The notes beneath the pieces were generated by a model. It saw only the letters and a list, made by a program, of their open reading frames with translations, was not told where the DNA came from and did not search any database. Position numbers and translations under genes: made by a program. Positions 13,310 to 20,360 of a stretch of DNA of 20,924 bases are shown in pieces. The stretch is taken from assembly GCA_005239605.1 (NCBI GenBank), contig SBBS01000083.1, positions 1 through 20,924 of the forward strand. The letters are read 5' to 3'. Source of the stretch: a bacterium (GTDB taxonomy: Bacteria > Patescibacteriota > Minisyncoccia > Ryanbacterales > 2-02-FULL-48-12). Positions within the stretch are counted from its first letter, which is position 1; each line of letters begins with the position of its first letter.

Positions 13310-14164
13310 ATGCCCCGCTGGAAAAAATATACGCTTATCTGTTTGGTTATTGCCGCGTCATGCGCGTGGTATGCGGTGTTTGCGGAGTCTCGGAGCGGGC
13401 TTATGGTATATTTTTTTGACGTGGGGCAAGGAGACAGTATTTTTATCCAAGCGGAAAACGGAAACCAAATTTTAATAGACGGCGGCCCGGGGGATGCGGT
13501 ACTTGCGGAGCTGGGCAATGTTCTTCCGTTTTATGATCGCACGATTGATATGCTTGTTCTTACGCATCCGGATGCGGATCACTTGAACGGATTGGTGGAA
13601 GCGGTAAAGCGTTATAAACCAAAGGCGGTACTTGAAACGGGAGTGCTTCATGACACGGCGCAGTATGAAGAGTGGAGAACGTTTCTTGCAAAAAACAAAA
13701 TTCCGATAGCGCATGCAAAAGCAGGCGAAAAATTTCTGGTTGCAGACGGAGTTACGGCAAGCGTGTTGTTCCCATTTCATGATCAGGAAGGAGAGAAGCC
13801 AAAAGCGGTAAATGATACGTGTATCGTGCTGCGCATGGACTACGGCGAAACATCTTTTTTATTCACGGGCGATATAGAATCAAAAGCGGAGCGCATGCTT
13901 GCCATACTGCGGCACGATGCGGTTGATGTGGATGTGCTTAAAGTTGCTCATCACGGATCAAAAACGTCCAGCGTTGCGGAGTTTTTGGAAGCGGTGTCGC
14001 CGGAAACCGCGGTTATTTCCGTGGGGCGGAACAATCGCTACGGCCACCCGCATCCGGAGGTGATAGATCGTTTGAGCGGGCTTGAGATTCCCGTATACCG
14101 AACAGATTTGCGGGGTACGGTCGTAATGCGGGTGTTTCCCGATGGGACGTATGTGGTGGAGTAA
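13310..14164 (+). CDS. ComEC/Rec2-type metallo-beta-lactamase-fold protein
   Basis: 284 residues. An N-terminal signal or anchor helix (about 6-25) precedes LMVYFFDVGQGDSIFIQ and LIDGGPGD, typical of the C-terminal hydrolase domain of ComEC. Metal motif THPDADHLNG (His86, Asp88, Asp90, His91), FTGDIE, VAHHGSKTS and a final GHPHPEV block are all present. In competence systems this domain is thought to degrade the non-transported DNA strand; stand-alone exported forms are common in CPR genomes. The start at 13310 places the helix correctly; an upstream ATG at 13268 overlaps the terminator region and is unlikely. A promoter is not clear. Confidence 0.82.
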   Translation: MPRWKKYTLICLVIAASCAWYAVFAESRSGLMVYFFDVGQGDSIFIQAENGNQILIDGGPGDAVLAELGNVLPFYDRTIDMLVLTHPDADHLNGLVEAVKRYKPKAVLETGVLHDTAQYEEWRTFLAKNKIPIAHAKAGEKFLVADGVTASVLFPFHDQEGEKPKAVNDTCIVLRMDYGETSFLFTGDIESKAERMLAILRHDAVDVDVLKVAHHGSKTSSVAEFLEAVSPETAVISVGRNNRYGHPHPEVIDRLSGLEIPVYRTDLRGTVVMRVFPDGTYVVE

Positions 14165-14278
14165 GTATTACCAATACTGCGCTCGGCCAGACTTTTCCTG
14201 CGAGAGTTTTAGTTTTACAGATATAGGATGTTGTATTCATATGCAAAATACGCTATCATCTTGATAAGGAGATTTTAT

Positions 14279-14815
14279 ATGCCAAAGAAAAAACAAAAAA
14301 AAGCGCGTTCACCGCGTCCGGAAACAATTGAACAGACCCTTGTTGTTATTAAACCCGATGGCGTGCAGCGGGGGCTTGTGGGCGAGATACTTCAGCGTTT
14401 TGAAAAAGCGGGCTTGAAAGTTATTGGCATGCGGATGCGCTGGGTAGATGAGACACACGCAAAAAAACATTACACGGAAGATTTGGCAAAGCGGAGAGGC
14501 CGGCATGTGCGCGATTTGATGGTGGATTTTTTGCGGAGCGGGCCGGTGGTGGCGTTTGTGGTAGAAGGAGTTAATGCTATTGAGAACGTGCGGAAAATGA
14601 TCGGTTCAACCGAACCCAAAGCGGCGCAACCGGGAACCATTCGCGGGGATTATGCGCATATGGCGTTTCGGCACGCGGATGCGGCTCGCAAGGCGGTGGG
14701 AAATTTGATTCACGCGTCCAGCGGCGCAGAAGACGCGCAAAACGAAATTCTCGTGTGGTTTAACGAAGACGAGTTGTTTGATTACAAAACGGTTCATGAA
14801 CAATTCACGTTTTGA
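14279..14815 (+). CDS. ndk: Nucleoside diphosphate kinase
   Basis: 178 residues. Transfers the terminal phosphate between NTPs and NDPs through a phosphohistidine. TLVVIKPDGVQRGLVGEILQ (20-39) is the family signature; the active-site His145 lies in GNLIHASSGAEDAQNEILVW, and PGTIRGDY carries the nucleotide-binding Arg. Compared with the usual 130-150 residues there is a 15-residue basic N-terminal extension and an insertion (AHMAFRHADAARKAVG) before the active site, as in longer archaeal-like forms. AAGGAG 7 nt before the ATG at 14279 decides the start over an in-frame ATG at 14228. The next gene begins one base after its TGA. NDP kinase fits a scavenging lifestyle lacking nucleotide synthesis. 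Confidence 0.92.
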   Translation: MPKKKQKKARSPRPETIEQTLVVIKPDGVQRGLVGEILQRFEKAGLKVIGMRMRWVDETHAKKHYTEDLAKRRGRHVRDLMVDFLRSGPVVAFVVEGVNAIENVRKMIGSTEPKAAQPGTIRGDYAHMAFRHADAARKAVGNLIHASSGAEDAQNEILVWFNEDELFDYKTVHEQFTF

Positions 14816-14816
14816 A

Positions 14817-15260
14817 ATGTCCGTTGCTCCTTCCGCGCGGCTGGCGCTTGCGGTGTTGTTTGCCATTTTAAGCATTCATATACTTTCAATTTTTCAAAGG
14901 TGGTATATTACATGGGAATGGATAGATATTCCGTTACATGTTGCGGGCGGCGCATGGGTTGCGCTTGCCTTTTTTTATTTTCAACGGCGGTACGCGCTTC
15001 TTTTTTCGGCATTGCCGTTCTTGTTTGCTCTCATTGCGGTTACCGGAGTTGTAATGCTGGTTGGTGTTATGTGGGAGTGGCTTGAGTTTGGATTTGATTA
15101 TATATTTGTTCCGATACACGCCGAATGGAGAGCGCAGTCGGGCCTTACCGATACTATGGGGGATTTGCTCGCAGATTTGGTGGGCGGTGTTTTGGTGGGA
15201 GTGTATTTTCTTTTGAGGAAAGGAGGTTTGGTTGATTCAGCAAAGCGGGATCAGCTCTGA
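14817..15260 (+). CDS. Small membrane protein with four to five helices (DUF2238-like architecture)
   Basis: 147 residues from the ATG at 14817, one base after the NDP kinase stop; in-frame ATGs at 14778 and 14796 inside ndk are possible starts. Helices alternate with conserved polar residues: IDIPLHVAGGAWVALAF, VMWEWLEFGFDY and GLTDTMGDLLADLVGGVLVG. The order His-x3-G, WEWxE, DTxxDLxxD resembles DUF2238 (YjdF-like) proteins and also the DUF2585 protein at 9888-10469. The buried His, Glu and Asp suggest a membrane enzyme or ion-binding site. Function unknown. Likely translated by coupling to ndk, since no Shine-Dalgarno sequence is visible. Confidence 0.7.
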   Translation: MSVAPSARLALAVLFAILSIHILSIFQRWYITWEWIDIPLHVAGGAWVALAFFYFQRRYALLFSALPFLFALIAVTGVVMLVGVMWEWLEFGFDYIFVPIHAEWRAQSGLTDTMGDLLADLVGGVLVGVYFLLRKGGLVDSAKRDQL

Positions 15261-15279
15261 TACTTTCCGGTAAGCGGTG

Positions 15280-15288
15280 TGCTATACT
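15280..15288 (+). promoter_or_regulatory. Extended -10 promoter TGCTATACT, 7 nt from ATG
   Basis: TGC (15280-15282) then TATACT (15283-15288), followed by 7 nt and the ATG at 15296. Predicts a leaderless message for the beta-CASP nuclease. Confidence 0.65.
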
Positions 15289-15295
15289 GCTATCT

Positions 15296-16654
15296 ATGCT
15301 AAAACTTACATTTTACGGCGGGGCGCAGGAGGTAACCGGCGCTTGCTATTTGCTAGAAACACAAAAAACCCGCGTGCTTGTTGATTGCGGGTTGTTTCAA
15401 TGTCCGCGTATCTGTGAAAAGAAAAACAGGGAGGATTTTCCGTTTGACCCCGCATCTATAGACGCGCTTGTTGTGAGCCACGGGCATATTGATCATGTGG
15501 GACGCATACCCAAACTGGTGCGCCAAGGGTTTCGGGGGCGCATATACTCCACGCATCCCACCAAAGCATTTGCGGATTTAATGCTGAGGGATAGTCTTGG
15601 CATTTTCAAGAAGGAAGCTCATGAGGAAGGAGAAGATGCGCTGTATGAACAAAAGGATATAGATGCGGCAGTTATCCAGTGGGAAGGCAAAGAATACGGA
15701 GAAGAATTTCAAGTCGGGGATATAAAAATTCATCTGAAAAACGCAGGACATATTTTAGGTTCGGCTGTTGCGATTCTTGAACTCGCCGGTGGCGAACGCA
15801 TTGCGTTTACCGGGGATTTGGGCAACTCGCCGGCGCCTCTATTGGGAGCGTTTGATTATGCGGAAGGCGTGACGTATATGATCATTGAGTCTGCATACGG
15901 CAATCGGGTGCACGAAGACGTGGAAAGGCGGAAAGAAAAACTTGAACGTGTAGTGGAAGATGTATGTGTGGCGGGCGGAACACTTATGATTCCTGCTTTC
16001 AGTTTGGAACGAACGCAAGAACTATTGTATGAATTTAACGAATTGGCCGAGCATGGGCGCATTCCGCGCGTTCCGATTTTTCTTGATTCCCCGCTCGCTA
16101 TCAAAGCCACCAAGATATACCGCGAATACAGCGCGTATTTCAGCAAGGAAGCCCAAGCGCTTATCAAAGAAGGAGATGATTTGTTTCGTTTTCCCGGTTT
16201 ACAGCTTACGGAACGCACAGAAGAATCAAAAGGCATTAATGAAGTTCCCGGGCCCAAAATTATCATCGCGGGAGCCGGCATGATGCAAGGCGGGCGCATT
16301 TTGCATCATGCCAAACGTTATCTCTCTGATTCTAAAAGCGCGCTTCTTTTTATTGGATATCAGGCGGCAGGTTCTTTGGGGCGCCGCATTTTAAACGGCG
16401 CTCCGGATGTGCAAATTCATGGAGAAATAATTCAAGTGCGCGCAACCATAAAAGCAATTGGGGGATATTCGGCTCATGCGGACTCGGATATGCTGTATGA
16501 TTATGTAGCGCATACGGTTGAAAGTGTGCAAAAAGTGTTTGCGGTGCAGGGCGAACCGGAAGCGTCGCTCTATTTGGCGCAGCGCATACGCGATAATTTA
16601 GGCGTGCAGGCGGCAGCGCCGAAGTATGGAGAGAGCTTTACGCTCGGTTTATAG
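15296..16654 (+). CDS. Beta-CASP metallo-beta-lactamase RNA nuclease
   Basis: 452 residues, cytosolic. Metal motif SHGHIDHVGRIP (His62, His64, Asp66, His67), NAGHILGSA with the second histidine, FTGDLG, then the beta-CASP domain (YMIIESAYGNR, GGTLMIPAFSLERTQELLYE, FLDSPLAIKAT), AGAGMMQGGRILHH, and the RMMBL C-terminal motif GGYSAHAD. This is the YSH1/CPSF73-like bacterial subgroup (cleavage and polyadenylation factor homologues), which act as RNA endo- or exonucleases; it is distinct from the RNase J type, which has a longer C-terminus. All active-site residues are intact. Transcribed from a promoter 7 nt before the ATG with no ribosome-binding site. Confidence 0.88.
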   Translation: MLKLTFYGGAQEVTGACYLLETQKTRVLVDCGLFQCPRICEKKNREDFPFDPASIDALVVSHGHIDHVGRIPKLVRQGFRGRIYSTHPTKAFADLMLRDSLGIFKKEAHEEGEDALYEQKDIDAAVIQWEGKEYGEEFQVGDIKIHLKNAGHILGSAVAILELAGGERIAFTGDLGNSPAPLLGAFDYAEGVTYMIIESAYGNRVHEDVERRKEKLERVVEDVCVAGGTLMIPAFSLERTQELLYEFNELAEHGRIPRVPIFLDSPLAIKATKIYREYSAYFSKEAQALIKEGDDLFRFPGLQLTERTEESKGINEVPGPKIIIAGAGMMQGGRILHHAKRYLSDSKSALLFIGYQAAGSLGRRILNGAPDVQIHGEIIQVRATIKAIGGYSAHADSDMLYDYVAHTVESVQKVFAVQGEPEASLYLAQRIRDNLGVQAAAPKYGESFTLGL

Positions 16655-16660
16655 TATGAG

Positions 16661-16666
16661 TATAAT
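16661..16666 (+). promoter_or_regulatory. -10 box TATAAT before the LOG-like/MgtC/permease operon
   Basis: Perfect TATAAT a few bases after the nuclease stop and 27 nt before the ATG at 16694. TG lies two bases further upstream than in a standard extended -10. The leader would be about 20 nt with no clear Shine-Dalgarno sequence. Confidence 0.5.
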
Positions 16667-16693
16667 AAAATTGTGTTGCAGTACTGATGTCTT

Positions 16694-17272
16694 ATGAAAC
16701 CTTCCCCACACTATCATCTTAAATATAAAATTTGCGTTTCAGGCGCTGCTGAAACCGGGCATTGTTCTCACGATGCTTTGGACAAGGCGAAAGAACTCGG
16801 GCGCGAGATAGCGGCGCACGAAGCAATTCTTATCACGGGCGCCACCACAGGGTTTCCTTATTGGGCGGCTCGCGGCGCAAAGGAGGCGAATGGCATTTCA
16901 ATCGGAATCTCGCCGGCGACTTCGGAGAAAGAACATGTGGAGAAGTTTGAACTGCCGTTGGATTATATGGATATGATTGTCTATACCGGTTTTGGATATC
17001 CGGGGCGAAACCTTATGCTTACGCGCGCTTCGGATGCTGTTATCATCGGGTGCGGGCGCATGGGCACATTGAATGAATTTACCATCGCTTTTGAAGATCG
17101 CAAACCCATTGGCATACTTCTTGGTGTGGGGGGAACAACCGATTGGATAGAAGAGATCATCCGTGATTCTCATCGGGGCGCAGACACGTCTGTGGTGTAT
17201 GACGCGGATCCAAAAATACTTGTGGAAAAAGTAATTGAGCTTATTAAAGAAGAAAAAATGGTGAATGTATGA
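16694..17272 (+). CDS. LOG/SLOG-family Rossmann-fold protein
   Basis: 192 residues, cytosolic. KICVSGAAE near 12-20, ILITGATTGFPYWAARGAKEANG (45-67), and the nucleotide-phosphate loop GCGRMGTLNE (119-128) match the TIGR00725/LOG-like superfamily, relatives of lysine decarboxylase-like cytokinin phosphoribohydrolases and of DprA. The usual LOG PGGxGTxxE is here GCGRMGTLNE, with Cys replacing a Gly, which points to a nucleotide-binding SLOG protein rather than a proven LOG enzyme. It overlaps the MgtC gene by 4 nt (ATGA). Function unproven; a nucleotide-derived signal linked to the downstream membrane proteins is only inference. Confidence 0.75.
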   Translation: MKPSPHYHLKYKICVSGAAETGHCSHDALDKAKELGREIAAHEAILITGATTGFPYWAARGAKEANGISIGISPATSEKEHVEKFELPLDYMDMIVYTGFGYPGRNLMLTRASDAVIIGCGRMGTLNEFTIAFEDRKPIGILLGVGGTTDWIEEIIRDSHRGADTSVVYDADPKILVEKVIELIKEEKMVNV

Positions 17273-17715
17273 TCGGGGATGATATTTTTATCCGCATGGC
17301 GACGCAGCTTGCGATTGCGTCTGTGCTCGGTTTTGCCATCGGCCTTGAGCGGGAGCACCGCCGGAAAGCCGCCGGCATGCGCACGTTTGCGCTGGTGTGT
17401 TTGGGCGCCGCTCTTTTTACGATTATCTCGGTGGACGGTTTCCGTTCGCTTGCGCCGGAAATCGGGTATGATCCGTCTCGCATCGCCGCAAACATTGTAG
17501 TCGGCATAGGGTTTCTTGGCGCGGGCCTTATTTTTTTGCAAGGAAACAAAGTGCAAGGCCTTACCACGGCCGCCGCGTTATGGGTTACGGCCGCGATCGG
17601 CATGGCGGTGGGCATAGGCATGTATTCTGTTGCGGTTGTGGTTGCATTGCTGACAGTTTGCATCACATGGCTTTTTCGTTTTATTGAAGCATACGTTCCG
17701 CGAGTTGATGACTGA
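17269..17715 (+). CDS. MgtC/SapB-family membrane protein
   Basis: 148 residues with about four to five helices. The family signature is clear: LAIASVLGFAIGLEREHRRKAAGMRTFALVCLGAALFTIIS, then IAANIVVGIGFLGAGLIF, VQGLTTAAALWVTAAIGMAVG. MgtC proteins support growth at low magnesium and in hosts, inhibiting ATP synthase in Salmonella; CPR copies are uncharacterised. This form consists only of the membrane domain, without the C-terminal ACT-like domain of Salmonella MgtC. Its start overlaps the upstream gene by 4 nt and its end overlaps the permease by 8 nt, so the three are probably translated as a unit. Confidence 0.88.
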   Translation: MIGDDIFIRMATQLAIASVLGFAIGLEREHRRKAAGMRTFALVCLGAALFTIISVDGFRSLAPEIGYDPSRIAANIVVGIGFLGAGLIFLQGNKVQGLTTAAALWVTAAIGMAVGIGMYSVAVVVALLTVCITWLFRFIEAYVPRVDD

Positions 17716-18865
17716 GAAAGGAAGAACATTTTCCAGCATAGGACTTATGATAGGGACTATCATAGGCGCGGGGATGTTTGCATTGCCGTATGTGATAGCG
17801 CGCGCGGGAATTTTTTGGGGATTGGTTCATCTTATCGTTGCGTTTTGTATCGTTACGCTCATTCATATTTTTTACAGCGTGGTTGTCGTTTCAACTCCCG
17901 GAAAACATCGCTTGCCGGGGTATGCGCGGATTCATTTGGGGGCAGGAGCGGGGCGTTTTGCTTTTTTTTCGGCATTCGGCGGTTTTTATGGCGCGTTGCT
18001 TGCTTACGGGATTCTCGGAGGCATTTTTTTATCTCGCCTATTTCCATTTTTTGAGATAGGAACGGATATGTTTACATTTTTATTTTTTGCGGTCGGCGCT
18101 ATCGTGTTGTTGGTAAATCTGCGCTTGGTGGGAGAAATAAATTTCTTTTTAACCCTTATTCTTATTGCGGCGGTGGGCGCTCTCGCCGTTCTTCTCTTGC
18201 CTTATATGGAATTTTCTAACTTCAAACTTGCAGCGGACAAAGCGGCATGGTTTTTGCCATACGGCATTTTTTTATTTGCATTTGCCGGAGCATCTGCGGT
18301 TCCGGACGCGGCCGATGCGTTTTATCGCGGGCATCGGGCTCCGAACGGCCGTTTTAGGCGCATGTTGGTGCTTTCTACCGGTATCCCGCTTCTTGTGTAT
18401 CTTGTATTTATAATAAGCGTTGTTGGCGCTTCCGGTCAGGCAACATCACCTGACGCTATTTTAGGCTTAGAAGGATTTTTGGGGGAACGCGCGATTGTAA
18501 TGGGGTCTTTTGCGGGACTTCTTGCGGTGTTTACATCATTTCTTTCATTGGGGCTTGATCTTAAAAGCATGATTCGTTATGACATAGGAACTTCTTCTTT
18601 CATTGCTTGGATGGGGGCCATGGCAGTTCCCCCACTGTTATTCGCAGCGGGTATAGACGATTTTGTAAGCATCATTAGTTTGGTGGGGGCGGTTGCTATT
18701 GGAATAGATGGCATACTTATTCTTCTTTCCGCGCTTCGCGTATGCCGTACGGGTTCACGTTGCGTGATAGGAAATGCAGCCTTTCATCCGATATTTCCTC
18801 TGCTGCTTATCGGAGCGCTTTCTGTGGGAGTGATATATGAAGTGATTATTTTGCAAGTTCCGTGA
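17708..18865 (+). CDS. Aromatic amino acid permease-like transporter (HAAAP/Trp-Tyr family)
   Basis: 385 residues, about eleven helices. Helix 1 carries the substrate-site motif IGLMIGTIIGAGMFALPYVIARAG (residues 13-36) of the hydroxy/aromatic amino acid permease family (TyrP, Mtr, TnaB) within the APC fold. FAGASAVPDAADAF around 195 is the conserved unwound helix 6 region. It should import an amino acid with cation symport; substrate not predictable. The ATG at 17708 overlaps the MgtC end (ATGACTGA); a TTG at 17684 is an inferior alternative. The last 20 nt overlap the end of rplT on the other strand, with no terminator between. Fits an auxotrophic organism. Confidence 0.82.
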   Translation: MTEKGRTFSSIGLMIGTIIGAGMFALPYVIARAGIFWGLVHLIVAFCIVTLIHIFYSVVVVSTPGKHRLPGYARIHLGAGAGRFAFFSAFGGFYGALLAYGILGGIFLSRLFPFFEIGTDMFTFLFFAVGAIVLLVNLRLVGEINFFLTLILIAAVGALAVLLLPYMEFSNFKLAADKAAWFLPYGIFLFAFAGASAVPDAADAFYRGHRAPNGRFRRMLVLSTGIPLLVYLVFIISVVGASGQATSPDAILGLEGFLGERAIVMGSFAGLLAVFTSFLSLGLDLKSMIRYDIGTSSFIAWMGAMAVPPLLFAAGIDDFVSIISLVGAVAIGIDGILILLSALRVCRTGSRCVIGNAAFHPIFPLLLIGALSVGVIYEVIILQVP

Positions 18866-19190
18866 GCTGTTTGAAAGTTGCGGGGTGGCGCTCCGCGAGA
18901 GTCGCGAGAATTTTGCGGTCAAGTTCAATGTTTTTGGTTTTTAACGCGTGTATGAGTTTGCTATAGGTAACGCCATTTGCGCGCGACCCCGCGTTTATTT
19001 TTATGCTCCATAAGGTGCGCCGCACGCGCTTTTTCTTGCGGTTGTCGTTAAAACGGTGCACTCCCGCGTGCAACAAAGCCTCCCGGGCCAGCCGCTCTTT
19101 TGATTTTCTTCCCCAACGGAATCCTTTTGTTTGTTTTAAGACGTTCCGGCGGCGTTTTACTGAAATGGTGCCTCGTTTAACTCGCGTCAT
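18846..19190 (-). CDS. rplT: Ribosomal protein L20
   Basis: 114 residues, the usual length. Very basic N-terminal extension (MTRVKRGTISVKRRRNVLKQ, TKGFRWGRKSKERLAREAL), which threads into 23S rRNA, and the globular C-terminus with SRANGVTYSKLIHALKTKNIELDRKILATLA. It is an early 50S assembly protein and, in many bacteria, represses its own infC-rpmI-rplT operon. The start overlaps the rpmI stop by 4 nt (ATGA), giving tight coupling. The gene's last 20 nt overlap the convergent permease gene. Confidence 0.97.
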   Translation of the reverse strand: MTRVKRGTISVKRRRNVLKQTKGFRWGRKSKERLAREALLHAGVHRFNDNRKKKRVRRTLWSIKINAGSRANGVTYSKLIHALKTKNIELDRKILATLAERHPATFKQLTELAK

Positions 19191-19378
19191 ATATGAGGCG
19201 CGTAGCGGCTGGTAAATTCTTTTCCTGCGTTTACAAACGCAGTTACACCTTTTTTATTTAGCTGCGCGCTGCGGGATTTTTTTGCCTGGAAGTGGTTTTT
19301 GCCTCCCTTCCGCCGCAAAATTTTCCCGGTGCGTGTAATCGTTAAACGTTTTGTTACTGATTTATTTGTTTTTGCCAT
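19187..19378 (-). CDS. rpmI: Ribosomal protein L35
   Basis: 63 residues, normal length. TNKSVTKRLTITRTGKILRRK then GGKNHFQAKKSRSAQLNKKG is the L35 signature (K-rich, with the GKI(L) and NHF/AKKS segments). Part of the 50S subunit near 23S rRNA. Starts 62 nt after infC; the gap holds a perfect 8-bp hairpin and a TATAGT sequence that might act as a promoter. No Shine-Dalgarno sequence precedes its ATG. Overlaps rplT by 4 nt. Confidence 0.96.
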   Translation of the reverse strand: MAKTNKSVTKRLTITRTGKILRRKGGKNHFQAKKSRSAQLNKKGVTAFVNAGKEFTSRYAPHI

Positions 19379-19413
19379 AAAAATAAGGAACGTAGTGACT
19401 ATATTTTTTGAGC

Positions 19414-19433
19414 ACCCCGTCGAATGACGGGGT
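19414..19433 (-). promoter_or_regulatory. Hairpin in the infC-rpmI gap, possible L20 control site
   Basis: Arms ACCCCGTC and GACGGGGT (8 bp, mostly GC) around a 4-nt loop. The minus-strand stem is followed by GCTCAAAAAA, not by U, so it is not an intrinsic terminator. In E. coli and Bacillus, L20 represses this operon by binding structured leader RNA; this is a candidate equivalent, by position only. Confidence 0.4.
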
Positions 19434-19440
19434 TGCCATA

Positions 19441-19977
19441 TTATTTCTCTTTTTCTATTATTAACGTTAGACCGCGCGGCCCTTTTTTTGGTTCGCTTGT
19501 TTTTCGGAATGGAACCGTAATCAGCGCGAGAAACACTTGTAGGCGGCTTTGAATAAAATTCCGGTCAAGATATTTTGCGCGCCCTTTCAGAATAAAATCT
19601 ATTTGCACGCGGTTCGCTGACATAAGCAGCTCATTTGCTTTTTTTGCCCGCAATTCCATATCGTGAGGCGAAGCGTTAAATCCTACGCGTACCGCTTTTA
19701 AATCAACAATTTTTTGTTTCTTTCCCGACTCTCGCGCTTCTTTTTCTTTTTGATATTGGTACTTGCCGTAATCGGCAATCCGCACCACCGGGGGTTGAGC
19801 TTTCGGCGAAATTTCAATGAGATCAAGTTCCGCCTCAGCCGCTTTTTTGCGGGCTTCCTCAATGCTCACTACCCCGAGGTTTTCGCCGTCTTTGCCGATT
19901 AAACGGACTTCGGAAACGCGTATTTGGTTATTAATGCGAATGTTTTGGATGAAAGTAAAAATAAAACCAATAAACAA
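19441..19977 (-). CDS. infC: Translation initiation factor IF-3, non-AUG start
   Basis: Binds the 30S subunit, blocks 50S joining and checks start-codon pairing. N-terminal domain: IRINNQIRVSEVRLIGKDGENLGVVSIEEA, linker YQYQKEKEARESGKKQK, C-terminal domain VDLKAVRVGFNASPHDMELRAKKANELL... ending RGLTLIIEKEK. Length is normal at 178 residues from the TTG at 19977. No ATG exists anywhere upstream of or within the N-terminal domain; only TTG, ATT and ATC codons are available. A rare start codon is typical of infC and lets IF-3 limit its own synthesis. The precise start is uncertain; ATT codons near residues 3-15 are alternatives. Follows tmRNA by 33 nt. Confidence 0.9.
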   Translation of the reverse strand: MFIGFIFTFIQNIRINNQIRVSEVRLIGKDGENLGVVSIEEARKKAAEAELDLIEISPKAQPPVVRIADYGKYQYQKEKEARESGKKQKIVDLKAVRVGFNASPHDMELRAKKANELLMSANRVQIDFILKGRAKYLDRNFIQSRLQVFLALITVPFRKTSEPKKGPRGLTLIIEKEK

Positions 19978-20010
19978 GAAGCAATGAGGGTGAAATGGGG
20001 AAATTTTATG

Positions 20011-20360
20011 TGGAGATGAGGAGAATCGAACTCCTGTCCAAATGTATCCAATTATGGGTTGACAAGTTTAGATGCGTTCCTTTTTTAACAAAGAAGTCGG
20101 AACATGCTTTCTTTGCGATCCTGACGATATATCACCGGCGAAGCGCCGCACAGGCATGAGCGCAGCCGATGCCCCGGCGCATCCGCTAAAGAGCAGAAAA
20201 CGCTGATCGGGGAAGCATTCTTACGCTAATGCCATTGCTGGCTGCGGCGAGAATGCTTTCTTGAATAAGTTTGCACTTATCCGGTTGGGCGTTTAAGGAG
20301 TATGCCCGTCTCCACCTGAACCATAATTTTCAATCGTTTGTCAATGCCTTATGCATCCCC
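20011..20360 (-). ncRNA. ssrA: Transfer-messenger RNA (tmRNA)
   Basis: Rescues stalled ribosomes together with SmpB. The 3' part GGACAGGAGTTCGATTCTCC carries the T arm (AGGAG/CTCCT around TTCGATT), followed by acceptor strand CATCTCC. The 5' acceptor GGGGATG starts at 20360 and pairs in all seven positions, with G3-U70, the alanine identity pair. GGCATTGAC after it matches the degenerate D-arm (GGxxUxGAC). The tag frame starts at GCA 20274. About 350 nt, one-piece. CCA is not encoded. The first 12 nt overlap the end of smpB, so it is likely cotranscribed and processed out, leaving infC 33 nt downstream. Confidence 0.92.
20221..20274 (-). other. tmRNA proteolysis-tag reading frame
   Basis: After AAGT the resume codon GCA starts the frame ANLFKKAFSPQPAMALA, then TAA. 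Seventeen encoded residues compared with ten in E. coli. It ends MALA rather than the common ALAA, still a small hydrophobic end suited to ClpXP-type recognition. Confidence 0.85.

Noticed and set aside
14165..14177. GTATT-ACC-AATAC hairpin after the metallo-beta-lactamase gene
   Set aside because: Five weak base pairs and no T run; too small for a terminator.
20301..20316. Alternative tmRNA 5' end at GGTGGAGACGG, which also pairs with the 3' end
   Set aside because: It leaves a C-A mismatch and no D-arm; GGGGATG at 20360 pairs fully, has G3-U70 and is followed by GGCATTGAC.
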